This document shows, one piece after another, positions 9,900 to 18,760 of a stretch of 64,000 bases of DNA. A program made the translations under genes and the position numbers. The stretch is from assembly GCA_029557915.1 (NCBI GenBank), contig JAKQHS010000031.1, forward strand, positions 1 to 64,000, given 5' to 3'. This DNA comes from Bacteroidota bacterium. GTDB taxonomy: Bacteria; Bacteroidota; Bacteroidia; Chitinophagales; Saprospiraceae. Under the pieces are notes generated by a model. It was not told the origin of the DNA and searched no databases. It worked only from the letters and a program-made list of their open reading frames with translations. Every line of letters begins with the position of its first letter. The first letter of the stretch is position 1.

Positions 9900-11177
9900 T
9901 CACACACTGGTGTTTTCAAACAATCTGAATTCCCAGGGGGAAAGTTTGAAGGGGTGGTTTGAAGCGGGGTTAAAGGATTCGCGGGTGAGGATGTTCTTAT
10001 AAACACCCGGTAAATGATATCCGTTCAACTGTGAACTCACTTCCATCGGGCTTAGGTTAAATATTCCTGCAACATCCCTTTGTCCGGGAATTCCTGCCTG
10101 CAGGGATAAAATGCGGGGATCATCACAAAGTTTATTCAAGGAAAGAGCCACTTCGGGAAGTCCGTAAAGGGGATTGGTTTTACGAATCTCAAGCAGACCA
10201 TCGTAAAAATCAGCCAGGTCGGGTGAGCCTGACCATGGAATTTCATCTTTATCAAAAAATTTCAGGCGGTGCCTGAGGGGCAATTCCTGCCCGGAATAAA
10301 TAAGGGGTATGCTCAGCGGAAGGATGATATTCAGTGCCGCGAAAAGGAGGGCGCTATCGCCATAACGTTCAAATTCAGTACCGTTCCAGCTGTTTTCGTC
10401 GTGATTGCTGGTAAACAGGCAAATCCTCCTGCCCCGGGGCATCCGGTCCCGGTATTTGAATAAAATATGTTCCAGGTGAAACTTATCGTGTTGTCCCCGG
10501 TAAACCGCCGAGGTGGCATGCATCCATTCCCAGCCGTACATGGTATCAAAGGCGGCATAATAGGCGGGGTCTTCACATTCAGCGAGCCAGACCAGGGGTT
10601 TTATTCTGTCCAGGGCATTACGGGTTTCTACCCAAAAATCCAGGGGAACCAGCATGGCCATGTCGCAACGGAATCCGTCAATGTTAAATCGTCTGACCCA
10701 GCCGGCCATGGCTTCCGTCATGGCTTGACGCATGGCCTTGGAGTTATAATCCAGGTCGATGACATCCTCCCATCCGTTTTTTTCAAAAAACTGACCGGCA
10801 TCGTTTTTCAGGTAAAATTCCGGGTGGCTGCGGGTCCAGGTATGGTCCCACCCGGTATGATTGGCCACCCAGTCTATGATGACTTTCAAACCCAGCCGGT
10901 GAGCCTGGTCGACCAGTTCACGGAAATCCTGTTCCGAGCCGAATTCTGGATTAATGGTCGCGAAGTCCGAGGCTGCATAATAACTGCCTAAGGTGCCTTT
11001 TCTCGCTTTTATCGAAATGGGCGTCAGGGGCATGAACCAGAGGATCTCAATACCCATGTCACGAAGTCTCCGGAGATGGCCGGTAAAGGCCCTCAGGCTG
11101 CCGGAAGTCGTGTATTGCCTCAGGTTTACCTCATAAATATTGCTGTTAAAGATCCAGGGGATTGGACTGAAACTCAT
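9900..11177 (-). CDS. Cytoplasmic GH13 alpha-amylase family glycosidase
   Basis: 425 residues without a signal peptide. The GH13 catalytic triad can be read: nucleophile D172 in DGFRCD, acid/base E200 in WLAECED, and transition-state Asp D260 in TSNHDENS. The conserved region DWVANHTGWDH (about residues 102-112) is also present. The protein acts on alpha-glucosidic linkages, probably intracellular maltodextrin or glycogen-type glucan; exact specificity cannot be read. It is short and lacks accessory starch-binding domains. It starts 9 bases after trmN ends, so the two are probably co-transcribed, although no functional link is obvious. Confidence 0.9.
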   Translation of the reverse strand: MSFSPIPWIFNSNIYEVNLRQYTTSGSLRAFTGHLRRLRDMGIEILWFMPLTPISIKARKGTLGSYYAASDFATINPEFGSEQDFRELVDQAHRLGLKVIIDWVANHTGWDHTWTRSHPEFYLKNDAGQFFEKNGWEDVIDLDYNSKAMRQAMTEAMAGWVRRFNIDGFRCDMAMLVPLDFWVETRNALDRIKPLVWLAECEDPAYYAAFDTMYGWEWMHATSAVYRGQHDKFHLEHILFKYRDRMPRGRRICLFTSNHDENSWNGTEFERYGDSALLFAALNIILPLSIPLIYSGQELPLRHRLKFFDKDEIPWSGSPDLADFYDGLLEIRKTNPLYGLPEVALSLNKLCDDPRILSLQAGIPGQRDVAGIFNLSPMEVSSQLNGYHLPGVYKNILTRESFNPASNHPFKLSPWEFRLFENTSV

Positions 11178-11186
11178 CGCCGTTTT

Positions 11187-11936
11187 TTAAAAATTAAGGT
11201 AGAAAGCCCGGGTGAGGTCCTTGTATTGAGGGGTAAAGTCGTTTTCACCCTGATGGATGACCAGGGTATTTCCCTGCGGAGTAACCCTTTTATCATAAGT
11301 AAATTCAATCAGCATCCGTTCGACCGGCTTATCTTCCCGGGTCCTCACCTCGGTGATCCTCAAAGGGAATAAGCTATAGGACTCTGATATTTCTATAAAC
11401 CTCAGTCCCTGCAAATAAGGCAAGATCAGGCCAAGCCGCCCTGCCGGCTTCAGTAATCTGCTGACCGCTCTGAGAAGGTCTCCGTGAGGGAGTTTTGTCG
11501 TATGCCGCGCATCGTTTTTATCCGGATTCAGGGAAAGGAGCCCCCCGGTGAAAAAAGGCGGGTTGCTGACGATCAGTTCATATTTTTTTGATTCCCTGCC
11601 CGAGTAGTCCTGTATGGAATCCTGAATCACGGTCATGCAGCCCCCCCAGGGGGAGGCCGTAAAGTTTTCCCTGGCCTGCTCGCAAGCTGCCGGGTCAATA
11701 TCTATGCCGTGAATATCAGCCTTGCCCTCAAGGCGCTGGGCAAGCTGGAGGGCGATAAGACCTGATCCTGTCCCCACATCCAGGATGGTCGCAGCACCGG
11801 TGACATCGATCCAGGCGCCAAGCAATACCCCGTCCGTCCCGACTTTCATGACTACTTTGTCCTGGGCAACCTTAAACTGTTTGAAAAAGAAAGGTTTTGT
11901 TTCCTCCATAATCATCCGGGCCATACCGGCGCGCAA
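11187..11936 (-). CDS. trmN: tRNA1(Val) (adenine-37-N6)-methyltransferase
   Basis: 249 residues from the first ATG; starts at M6 or M10 (MEETKPFFFKQF) are equally plausible and match family N-termini better. The protein shows the SAM-binding motif LDVGTGSGLIALQLAQR, an acidic HGIDIDPAA motif and the N6-adenine methylase motif NPPFF, preceded by the FKVGTDGVLLGAW-like segment typical of YfiC/TrmN. It would methylate A37 of tRNA(Val). It is the first gene of a two-gene minus-strand unit with the GH13 gene. Confidence 0.9.
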   Translation of the reverse strand: MRAGMARMIMEETKPFFFKQFKVAQDKVVMKVGTDGVLLGAWIDVTGAATILDVGTGSGLIALQLAQRLEGKADIHGIDIDPAACEQARENFTASPWGGCMTVIQDSIQDYSGRESKKYELIVSNPPFFTGGLLSLNPDKNDARHTTKLPHGDLLRAVSRLLKPAGRLGLILPYLQGLRFIEISESYSLFPLRITEVRTREDKPVERMLIEFTYDKRVTPQGNTLVIHQGENDFTPQYKDLTRAFYLNF

Positions 11937-11965
11937 AGATCTTAGTTAAGCGCTTATTATATGCA

Positions 11966-11973
11966 TATATTTG
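11966..11973 (+). promoter_or_regulatory. -7 promoter element (TATATTTG) for the PIF1-like helicase
   Basis: Exact TAnnTTTG match 20 bases before the TTG start at 11993, in the divergent gap between trmN and the helicase gene. Confidence 0.6.
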
Positions 11974-11992
11974 AAAAAATATTGTCCGCGAT

Positions 11993-13357
11993 TTGTCCTC
12001 CTCCAGGTTCGAACCATTAACGCTGACATCCGACTTTCGTCAATGTCTTGCTTTATTGGAAAATACGGATGGATCGTATTTCATCACGGGGAAAGCCGGC
12101 ACGGGCAAATCCACCCTGTTGCAGTTATTTAAGGACACGACCCGGAAAAAAGTGGTCGTATTGGCCCCTACCGGGATCGCAGCCTTAAATGTAAGAGGAC
12201 AAACCATCCATAGTTTTTTCAGTTTTCCTCCATACCCCCTCGGTCGGAAACAAATTCACCGGCTCTCCAATTACCAGTTGTACAAACGCATGGAAATGAT
12301 GATCATCGATGAAATTTCCATGGTGAGGGCGGACCTGCTCGATCAGATCGACCTGTTTCTAAGGGTCAACCGCGGACAGGACGAGCCCTTCGGAGGCGTC
12401 CAGCTGGTATTTTTCGGAGATCTGTACCAACTTCCTCCGGTCCTGGCCACCCAGGCCGAACGCGACCACCTGAGCCAGATTTACGACACGCCCTATTTTT
12501 ATTCCGCCAAGGTATTCAAGGAGGGTTTTGAGGTAAGGCTCATCGAGTTGCATCATGTTTACCGCCAGGCTGAATTCCGGTTTATCCAGCTCCTGGACCG
12601 GGTGCGTACGCATGAATTTGATCCGGATGACCTTGACCAGATCAATGAAAGAGCCGGGACCCATGAGCTGACCAGTGATTTTGTGATCACCCTGTCTTCA
12701 ACCAACCGGATCGCGGACCAGATCAACACTTCCAGGTTAATGGCGCTTGAAGGCAAATCCTATCAGTACCAGGCGGTCGTGGAGGGAGAATTTAATGCCA
12801 ACAGCTATCCGACAGACCCTCTGTTGGTGCTGAAGGAAGGGGCGCAGGTGATGTTTGTAAAGAATGACCCCGCCAAAGAATTTGTGAATGGCAGTATCGG
12901 AAAGGTGACGAGCCTTGAACACGACCGGATCAGGGTTTGCATTGAAAAGGATGCAGGGACCCGGATCCTTGACCTCGCTCCCCTGGAATGGCAAATGGTA
13001 CGCTACCGCCTCAATAAAGAAAAGGAACTCGAAGCCGAAGTGACCGGCCTCTTCAGGCAATACCCCATCCGCCTGGCCTGGGCCATTACCATACACAAAA
13101 GCCAGGGAAAGACCTTTGACCGGATCCGGATCGACCTGGGCCGGGGGGCCTTCGAGTTTGGCCAGACCTATGTGGCCCTGTCCAGGTGCAGGACGCTCGA
13201 AGGCATACAATTGAGCAGGCCTCTCATGCCTGCGGACATCCTGGTGGACCAAAGAGTGACCGAGTTTTATGAGTCCATCCGGAAAATTAAACTTGCTGAA
13301 TATAAACCATGGACCCGGCCCGGAATTGAAGGCAGTTCATTAGATTTGGGAATATAA
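11993..13357 (+). CDS. PIF1-like superfamily 1 DNA helicase
   Basis: 454 residues. Walker A GKAGTGKST (about residues 31-39), the motif LAPTGIAALNVRGQTIHSFF (Ia), Walker B MIIDEISMV, motif III FGDLYQLPPV, and a C-terminal TIHKSQGKTFDRI...YVALSRCR block together identify a PIF1/RecD2-type ATP-dependent 5'-3' helicase. It probably acts on DNA structures or replication forks. The TTG start is supported by its position after the -7 element; no in-frame ATG precedes the Walker A motif. It lacks extra C-terminal domains found in larger bacterial relatives. Confidence 0.93.
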   Translation: MSSSRFEPLTLTSDFRQCLALLENTDGSYFITGKAGTGKSTLLQLFKDTTRKKVVVLAPTGIAALNVRGQTIHSFFSFPPYPLGRKQIHRLSNYQLYKRMEMMIIDEISMVRADLLDQIDLFLRVNRGQDEPFGGVQLVFFGDLYQLPPVLATQAERDHLSQIYDTPYFYSAKVFKEGFEVRLIELHHVYRQAEFRFIQLLDRVRTHEFDPDDLDQINERAGTHELTSDFVITLSSTNRIADQINTSRLMALEGKSYQYQAVVEGEFNANSYPTDPLLVLKEGAQVMFVKNDPAKEFVNGSIGKVTSLEHDRIRVCIEKDAGTRILDLAPLEWQMVRYRLNKEKELEAEVTGLFRQYPIRLAWAITIHKSQGKTFDRIRIDLGRGAFEFGQTYVALSRCRTLEGIQLSRPLMPADILVDQRVTEFYESIRKIKLAEYKPWTRPGIEGSSLDLGI

Positions 13358-13372
13358 ATCCGCTTATTTTAT

Positions 13373-13504
13373 ATGAAAAAATCGGGTACTAAAAAATCCT
13401 TCGTTAAAAAGGATGCCAGGCAAATGAAAAATTTTTTCACCGTCGTGATCGTGATCACCCTGGTCCTGTTCCTGCTCATCTACCTCTTGTTCCAGAGCAC
13501 ATGA
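13373..13504 (+). CDS. 43-residue single-pass membrane peptide
   Basis: A short open frame starts with ATG 15 bases after the helicase stop. It encodes a very basic N-terminus (nine Lys or Arg in the first 19 residues) followed by one hydrophobic segment at residues 21-40. Its TGA overlaps the ATG of miaE (ATGA at 13501-13504), a layout typical of translational coupling. The basic N-terminus and the hydrophobic segment suggest an inner-membrane peptide with its N-terminus inside. No family was recognised. The clean coupling and coding-like composition support a real gene. Confidence 0.7.
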   Translation: MKKSGTKKSFVKKDARQMKNFFTVVIVITLVLFLLIYLLFQST

Positions 13505-14085
13505 AACTCAGCCTGGATATCGCGGAAGCCAGTCCTCCAGGATGGATAAAGGCCGTAATGGATGATTTTGATGCTTTTTTAAGGGACCATGCGGATTGCG
13601 AACGGAAAGCCAGCGCCATGGCGCTGAGCATGGTGGCCAAATACCCCGACCGGACTGCGATCCTGCCCGACCTCATCGATACTGCGCTGGAAGAACTGGA
13701 ACATTTTAAGCTCGTATATCAGATCATGGAGATGCGCGGTGTGCAACTCCCGGCCTCCATGCCCGAAGATCCCTACATCCGGGCCTTGATGGCCCTCATG
13801 AAAACCCCGGTCCTGCCGCGTTTCCTGGACCGCCTCCTGGTGGCCTCCCTGGTGGAAATGCGGGGCGCAGAGCGATTTCGGCTGGTGGAAGAGGCTCTGG
13901 AGGACCCTGAACTCAAACGGTTTTATAAGATGCTCTGGACCTCAGAGGCCAAACATGGTAATATTTATGTAAAGATGGCTTTACAATACTTCGATGAAAA
14001 AGAAGTCTATGACCGGCTCCGCTGGTGGATTGAACAGGAAGGCCGGATTATCGCCTCATTACCCTTGAGGGCCGCCTTGCATTGA
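13501..14085 (+). CDS. miaE: tRNA-(ms2io6A)-hydroxylase-like diiron protein
   Basis: 194 residues. The segment DHADCERKASAMALSMVAKYPD with later ALEELEHF and EAKH motifs supplies the carboxylate and histidine ligands of the ferritin-like diiron fold of MiaE. The family hydroxylates the isopentenyl or methylthio-isopentenyl side chain of A37 in tRNA, using O2. The ATG overlaps the stop of the preceding membrane peptide by four bases. The protein ends one base before the convergent aldolase gene. In Bacteroidota this family is common, but substrate has rarely been tested, so the exact tRNA modification is inferred. Confidence 0.88.
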   Translation: MKLSLDIAEASPPGWIKAVMDDFDAFLRDHADCERKASAMALSMVAKYPDRTAILPDLIDTALEELEHFKLVYQIMEMRGVQLPASMPEDPYIRALMALMKTPVLPRFLDRLLVASLVEMRGAERFRLVEEALEDPELKRFYKMLWTSEAKHGNIYVKMALQYFDEKEVYDRLRWWIEQEGRIIASLPLRAALH

Positions 14086-15159
14086 TCAGTTCCGGTTGAT
14101 GCAGTTCAGATCTTCGAAAGCGGATTTCAGCCTTTTTTTGAAATTCTCCTCTCCGGCCCGAAGCCATTTTCGAGGGTCATAATGGCTCTTGTTCGGCTTT
14201 TCTGCCCCTTCAGGGTTACCCAACTGGGCTTGCAGATAGTCCTTTTTCTGTTCGTAATAATCTTTGATCCCTTCCCAGAAGGCCCACTGCATATCGGTAT
14301 CAATGTTCATTTTTACCGCTCCATAACCGATCGCTTCGCGGATTTCCTCCCTGGAACAACCGGAGCCGCCATGGAACACAAAATTGACCGGTTGCCCGGA
14401 ATTGGTTTTATACTGCTCCCGGATATAGTCCTGGGAATTTTTTAAAATAACCGGTTTCAGCTCCACATTACCCGGGGCATAAACCCCGTGTACATTGCCA
14501 AAGGCTGCGGCTACGGTAAATAAGGGGCTGATTTTTGACATTTCTTCATAGGCCTGTGCCACATGCTCCGGTTGGGTATACAGCCTTGCGTTCTCTACAC
14601 CGCTGTTGTCGACCCCATCCTCCTCGCCACCGGTGACCCCGAGCTCAATCTCTATACCCGTGCCGATCCGCGCCATCCGCTTAAAATATTTCTTGCTGAT
14701 GGAAATATTTTCATGGATGGGTTCTTCGCTAAGGTCAAGCATATGGCTGCTGAACAGGGGGAAACCCCTGGTTTTAAAATATTTTTCGCCGATATCCAGC
14801 AAGCCGTCGATCCAGGGCAGCAGTTTTTTGGCACAATGATCGGTATGGATGACCACCGGCACCCCATAAGTCTTGGCTACAATGTGGATATGCATGGCCC
14901 CGGAAACGGCTCCCAGGATGGAGGCCTGCTGGAATTCATTTTTAAGGCCCTTGCCTGCCACAAAGGAAGCCCCTCCGTGCGAAAACTGGATAATCACCGG
15001 GCTGTTCACCTCCCGGGCGGTTTCCAGGACCGCGTTGATGGTATTGGTGCCAATCACATTGACCGCGGGGATGGCGAAGCCTTCCGCATTGGCATAGTCA
15101 TATAATTCCTTCAGTTGGGGACCAAAGATCACCCCCGGTTTTAGCTTTGTGCTGATCAT
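14086..15159 (-). CDS. fbaA: Class II fructose-bisphosphate aldolase
   Basis: 357 residues. It has the class II zinc-site and catalytic motif VVIHTDHCAKKLLPW, the segment GTGIEIELGVTGGEEDG, a second zinc His in AAAFGNVHGVY, and the phosphate-binding FVFHGGSGC. Length and insertions fit class IIA (E. coli FbaA type). It cleaves fructose 1,6-bisphosphate to DHAP and glyceraldehyde 3-phosphate in glycolysis and acts in reverse in gluconeogenesis. The gene starts 26 bases after trxB ends and shares its strand, so transcription from the trxB promoter is likely. Confidence 0.96.
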   Translation of the reverse strand: MISTKLKPGVIFGPQLKELYDYANAEGFAIPAVNVIGTNTINAVLETAREVNSPVIIQFSHGGASFVAGKGLKNEFQQASILGAVSGAMHIHIVAKTYGVPVVIHTDHCAKKLLPWIDGLLDIGEKYFKTRGFPLFSSHMLDLSEEPIHENISISKKYFKRMARIGTGIEIELGVTGGEEDGVDNSGVENARLYTQPEHVAQAYEEMSKISPLFTVAAAFGNVHGVYAPGNVELKPVILKNSQDYIREQYKTNSGQPVNFVFHGGSGCSREEIREAIGYGAVKMNIDTDMQWAFWEGIKDYYEQKKDYLQAQLGNPEGAEKPNKSHYDPRKWLRAGEENFKKRLKSAFEDLNCINRN

Positions 15160-15185
15160 GATATATCGAAAATTAATAATTTAAA

Positions 15186-16118
15186 TCAAATAATTCCCCT
15201 GGCGCTCAGATAACGTTCGGCATCGAGGGCGGCCATACAACCCGAGCCGGCTGCCGTAACGGCCTGGCGGTAAATCTTATCCTGGGCATCCCCTGAAGCG
15301 AAGACCCCTTCCCGGTTGGTTCTGGAAGTGCCCGGTAAGGTCAGGAGGTAACCGCTTTCATCCATGTCGATCCAACCTTTGAAAATGGAAGTGTTCGGCT
15401 GATGGCCGATGGCTACAAAAAAGCCGCTGACTTCCAGTTCGGTGGTTTGTCCGGTCTGGTTGTTTTTCAATAAAATGGACCGCACAGACTGGTCGCCCCT
15501 TATTTCCTGGGTCTCCGTATCCCACCAGATGTGAATGTTGGCGGCGTTCATGACCCTTTCTTCCATAATCTTGGAAGCCCGGAGTTCGTGCCTCCGGACG
15601 ATCAGGTGCACCTGCTTGCACAATTTGGAAAGATACAGGGCTTCTTCGGTGGCCGTATCTCCCCCGCCGACGACCGCGACGTCCTTGCCCCTGAAGAAAA
15701 AACCGTCACAAACCGCGCAGGCACTGACTCCCTTGTTTAAAAAAGTTTTCTCAGACGGCAGGCCCAGCCATTTGGCGCTTGCCCCGGTGGCAATGATCAC
15801 GGCGTCCGCCTCGATCTCCAGGTCGGCTTCCGAGGTCAACAAGTGCTTTGGGCCGGTGAAATCCACCTTTTCTATTCGCTCATAGCGGAGGATGGTGCCG
15901 AATCGCTCTGCCTGTTTTCGGAAATCCTCCATCATCTCAGGCCCGAGCACTCCGTGGGGATATCCGGGAAAATTTTCAACCTCCGAAGTCAGGGTGAGCT
16001 GCCCCCCCGGTTCGGTACCCGTGTACAAAACGGGATCCATCCCTGCCCTGCCCGCATAAATGGCAGCAGTATAGCCCGCCGGTCCGGAACCAATGATTAC
16101 ACAATGATGTTTCTCCAT
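15186..16118 (-). CDS. trxB: Thioredoxin reductase
   Basis: 310 residues from MEKHHC. A 13-residue longer frame exists, but it overlaps the -7 element at 16133-16140 and is rejected. The FAD-binding GSGPAGYTAAIYAGRA motif is at residues 10-25. The redox pair C134/C137 is in SACAVCDGF. The NADPH-binding GGGDTATEEA and a C-terminal GVFASGDAQD motif follow. The enzyme reduces thioredoxin with NADPH in the cytoplasm. It may feed electrons towards the several thioredoxin-fold envelope proteins in this window through membrane carriers, but that link is inference. Confidence 0.97.
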   Translation of the reverse strand: MEKHHCVIIGSGPAGYTAAIYAGRAGMDPVLYTGTEPGGQLTLTSEVENFPGYPHGVLGPEMMEDFRKQAERFGTILRYERIEKVDFTGPKHLLTSEADLEIEADAVIIATGASAKWLGLPSEKTFLNKGVSACAVCDGFFFRGKDVAVVGGGDTATEEALYLSKLCKQVHLIVRRHELRASKIMEERVMNAANIHIWWDTETQEIRGDQSVRSILLKNNQTGQTTELEVSGFFVAIGHQPNTSIFKGWIDMDESGYLLTLPGTSRTNREGVFASGDAQDKIYRQAVTAAGSGCMAALDAERYLSARGII

Positions 16119-16132
16119 AAAAATTGAGTCCG

Positions 16133-16140
16133 CAAAGGTA
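16133..16140 (-). promoter_or_regulatory. -7 promoter element (TACCTTTG) for trxB
   Basis: Exact TAnnTTTG match on the minus strand, 14 bases before the trxB ATG. Confidence 0.65.
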
Positions 16141-16265
16141 CAGTTTTTGATAAGCAATTCCTGATGAAACCTGAAGATATGGGCCTCAGGCCCTGTTCGT
16201 CTTTAAAAAGCACATGTTGACCGAATTTTTTTCCTTGATCCCGGGGAATCCGGTTATTTCGTTGT

Positions 16266-17807
16266 ATGAATAACCTCGTGCACTGGTATTCAAATGGTTT
16301 TTGGCTGGCCAGTTTCGCGCTGATCCTCTGGCATTATTTCCGGGACCGGGAAGGTCTTATCAAACTTTTCCAGTTACTTTTTGTCATCGGGATATCGGTG
16401 TATGCCATTTCCTTTTCCTTCCTGCCCAAGTCCGCAGGGCAAAAACTGGTCATCCTGTCCAGGGACTTGCTGATCATGGGGGTCATCTCGCTGATGTTTC
16501 AGTTTTTACGCGAGTTCAGGCGATTGTATTGGCTGGCAGTCATCTTATTATACGCCTTATCCAGGCTTTTTATCGGTCAATGGCAGCGCGCCTCCGTCCA
16601 CCAGGCCAGCCTTTCTTATACGGAAAATGAATGGGAGATCCTGCTTGAACTGAAGGACAAAGACCGTAAAATCCTGGCCCCGATCATCAAAAAATACCAC
16701 CTGGGCATAGAAACGGCGTTTAAAATGGTGGACGAGGTCGGCACCAGCCTGGACAATGTAGTCGCCCTGGAAGTGCCTGAAGACCGGGAAAACCTGATCC
16801 CGGCGATCCGGGAGGAACTGGCTGCCCTGGAATCGGTGACCTGGGTCGAGGAAAATGAAGTGGTCTCGGAAATACCGGTGATCCCCATCACGCCTTATAA
16901 ATCCAATTTCAAGCCCCTGACCAACGACCCGCATACCGATAAACAATGGTCGATTGAATTGTTGGGCTGGAACCAGGTCATGAGCCAATTTCGCGAGGGC
17001 CGGATCATTGCCAAAAAGAAGGCGCGCATTTTTATCCTGGATACCGGGGTGGATGGCAAACACGAAGACCTGAATAAAAATTATGAATCGGTGGAGTCCA
17101 GGTTCGACGATGATCCGAAAGGACATGGGACCCATTGTGCGGGAATCGCCGCCGCGGTAACCAACAACGCCGTCGGCATTTCATCCCTCAACCCGGGCCC
17201 CGAGTATGTCTCGGTTTCAAGCATTAAAGTCCTGGGCAATTTCGGCATGGGTACCCAAAGGGATATCATCAACGGGATCCTGAAAGCCGCCGACCAGGGA
17301 GCCGATGTGATCAATCTTTCCCTGGGGGGCAGAAGCATAGACAGCCGCCAAAAAGCCTATTCTGAAGCCGTCCGCTATGCCAATGCACGCGGCGTCATCG
17401 TGGTTGTAGCGGCCGGCAACGACAATTCCGACGCCCGGGGCTTCGCCCCCGCAAATGCCGATGGGGTGATCACCGTCAGCGCCATCGACACCTCCTCCAA
17501 TAAAGCCTCTTTTTCAAACTCCGTCGCCCGCATCAAAAATAAAATTGCCGCCCCGGGTGTCTCCATTTTCAGCACGATCCCCAACAATCAATACGCCTCC
17601 TTCAACGGGACCAGCATGGCGGCTCCCTGTGTGAGCGGCCTCGTCGGGTTGATGAAGAGCATCCAGCCGGCCCTCTCCACGGAAGAGGTCTATTCCATTT
17701 TGGCGGAGACCGGAAGCCTCAGCGGAGACCCTGAATCTACCGGGCCGGTCATCCATGCCGGCAGGGCTATTGACCGACTGCTCAAGCTTTACCCTCCGGA
17801 AAACTGA
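16266..17807 (+). CDS. Membrane-anchored subtilisin-like (S8) serine protease
   Basis: 513 residues. The first 105 residues hold about four hydrophobic segments (near residues 8-23, 33-53, 65-80 and 87-101) instead of a cleavable signal. A linker and propeptide-like region (VVALEVPEDRENLIPAIREELAALESVTWVEENE) comes next, then an S8 catalytic domain with the triad D259 (ILDTGVDG), H287 (GHGTHCAG) and S450 (NGTSMAAP), and oxyanion Asn in AAGNDNS. No T9SS sorting domain is present. The protease is therefore probably held in the inner membrane; which side the catalytic domain faces cannot be read. Its 3' end overlaps the convergent aroK by 26 bases. Confidence 0.92.
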   Translation: MNNLVHWYSNGFWLASFALILWHYFRDREGLIKLFQLLFVIGISVYAISFSFLPKSAGQKLVILSRDLLIMGVISLMFQFLREFRRLYWLAVILLYALSRLFIGQWQRASVHQASLSYTENEWEILLELKDKDRKILAPIIKKYHLGIETAFKMVDEVGTSLDNVVALEVPEDRENLIPAIREELAALESVTWVEENEVVSEIPVIPITPYKSNFKPLTNDPHTDKQWSIELLGWNQVMSQFREGRIIAKKKARIFILDTGVDGKHEDLNKNYESVESRFDDDPKGHGTHCAGIAAAVTNNAVGISSLNPGPEYVSVSSIKVLGNFGMGTQRDIINGILKAADQGADVINLSLGGRSIDSRQKAYSEAVRYANARGVIVVVAAGNDNSDARGFAPANADGVITVSAIDTSSNKASFSNSVARIKNKIAAPGVSIFSTIPNNQYASFNGTSMAAPCVSGLVGLMKSIQPALSTEEVYSILAETGSLSGDPESTGPVIHAGRAIDRLLKLYPPEN

Positions 17808-18324
17808 TCTCCGGTTTTAAAGCTTCCAGGATGGCGCTGACCACCGTTTCCTGATCGTGAATTCCTACCAGTTGCAGCCTGGCCCGGGTATAATAAGGCA
17901 TCCTTTCTTTGAGCCGGTCATCAATAAAGGCCACCAGTCCTTCCCGGTCAAGGTCCCGGATCAGGGGGCGATGGGCCTTTCCGGATAACAACCGTTGAGC
18001 CAATACCTGACTTGAGGGATTGAGGAATACCGTGAACCCATGCTGATTCATCCATTCCATATTGTTATGATGACAAGGGGTTCCTCCTCCACAGGAGATG
18101 ACCATCCGTTCCCGGTTGCCCGTTTCGTGGAGTGCTTTTTGCTCCAGGTCCCTGAAAACGCCCTCCCCATCCGAGGCAAAGATCTGGCTGATGGTCCGGC
18201 CTTCCTTTTTTTCAATCCAGTCATCCAGGTCCAGGAAATCATACCCTAACCGGCTTGCAAGCAAGCGGCCCGCAGCGGTCTTGCCCGAACCCATAAAACC
18301 GGTTAAAAAGATGACCGATGCCAT
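17782..18324 (-). CDS. aroK: Shikimate kinase
   Basis: 180 residues from MASVIFLTGFMG. A longer frame to 18378 overlaps yajC and its promoter and is rejected. The P-loop GFMGSGKTAAG is at about residues 8-18, the shikimate-binding DLDDWIE and FR-D motifs follow, then ISCGGGTPCH, and a lid region HRPLIRD. The enzyme phosphorylates shikimate to shikimate 3-phosphate in aromatic amino acid synthesis. It overlaps the subtilase convergently and diverges from yajC across a 45-base gap. Confidence 0.95.
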   Translation of the reverse strand: MASVIFLTGFMGSGKTAAGRLLASRLGYDFLDLDDWIEKKEGRTISQIFASDGEGVFRDLEQKALHETGNRERMVISCGGGTPCHHNNMEWMNQHGFTVFLNPSSQVLAQRLLSGKAHRPLIRDLDREGLVAFIDDRLKERMPYYTRARLQLVGIHDQETVVSAILEALKPEISFPEGKA

Positions 18325-18342
18325 TTGAGCGTGCAATATGAT

Positions 18343-18350
18343 TATTTTTG
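18343..18350 (+). promoter_or_regulatory. -7 promoter element (TATTTTTG) for yajC
   Basis: Exact TAnnTTTG match 19 bases before the yajC ATG. A TTTG at 18324-18327 lies 15 bases upstream, closer than the usual spacing. Confidence 0.65.
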
Positions 18351-18369
18351 CCCTAAAAACAAGTACAAC

Positions 18370-18699
18370 ATGACTCAACTCATTATTCTACAGGCCAGTG
18401 GCGGATCCGGGATTTTTAATTTACTGATGTTCCCCCTCCTGCTGGTGATTATGTATTTTTTCTTTATCCGGCCTCAGCAAAAAAGGCAGAAAGCCCAAAC
18501 CGCTTTCCAAAACGAGATCAAAAAAGGGGATGAGGTGGTCACCATGAGTGGCATCATCGGCCGGGTCAATAAAATTGAAAATGAGATCGTTTCCCTCCAG
18601 ATCGACACGAAATCCTACGTCAATGTGATTCGGTCCGCGGTTTCCAAGGAAATGACCGAATCCTACCGGAAAGGCACTCCTGCTAAAATGGAAGGCTGA
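18370..18699 (+). CDS. yajC: Sec translocon accessory subunit YajC
   Basis: 109 residues. A single membrane segment (LLMFPLLLVIMYFFFIRPQQKRQK, about residues 18-41) with the diagnostic FIRPQQKRQK, then a small soluble domain with KKGDEVVTMSGIIGRV. YajC associates with SecDF-YidC at the inner membrane. The start is the ATG that directly follows the promoter; the longer frame begins upstream of the -7 element. The gene ends before a hairpin shared with the convergent T9SS cargo gene. Confidence 0.95.
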   Translation: MTQLIILQASGGSGIFNLLMFPLLLVIMYFFFIRPQQKRQKAQTAFQNEIKKGDEVVTMSGIIGRVNKIENEIVSLQIDTKSYVNVIRSAVSKEMTESYRKGTPAKMEG

Positions 18700-18706
18700 T
18701 CCTGAA

Positions 18707-18745
18707 AATAAGGCCTGTAAGCCTCCGCGGCATACAGGCCTTATT
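18707..18745. terminator. Bidirectional hairpin between yajC and the type B T9SS cargo gene
   Basis: AATAAGGCCTGTA (18707-18719) and TACAGGCCTTATT (18733-18745) form a perfect 13-bp inverted repeat with a 13-base loop. It lies between two convergent stop codons, and its A/T ends can serve as short U tracts in either direction. Confidence 0.8.
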
Positions 18746-18760
18746 GATGAATGGACTCCG

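Noticed and set aside
16181-16193. Perfect small hairpin GGGCCTCAGGCCC between trxB and the subtilase
   Set aside because: Only a 5-bp stem between divergent genes, no T run; not enough for a terminator or operator call.
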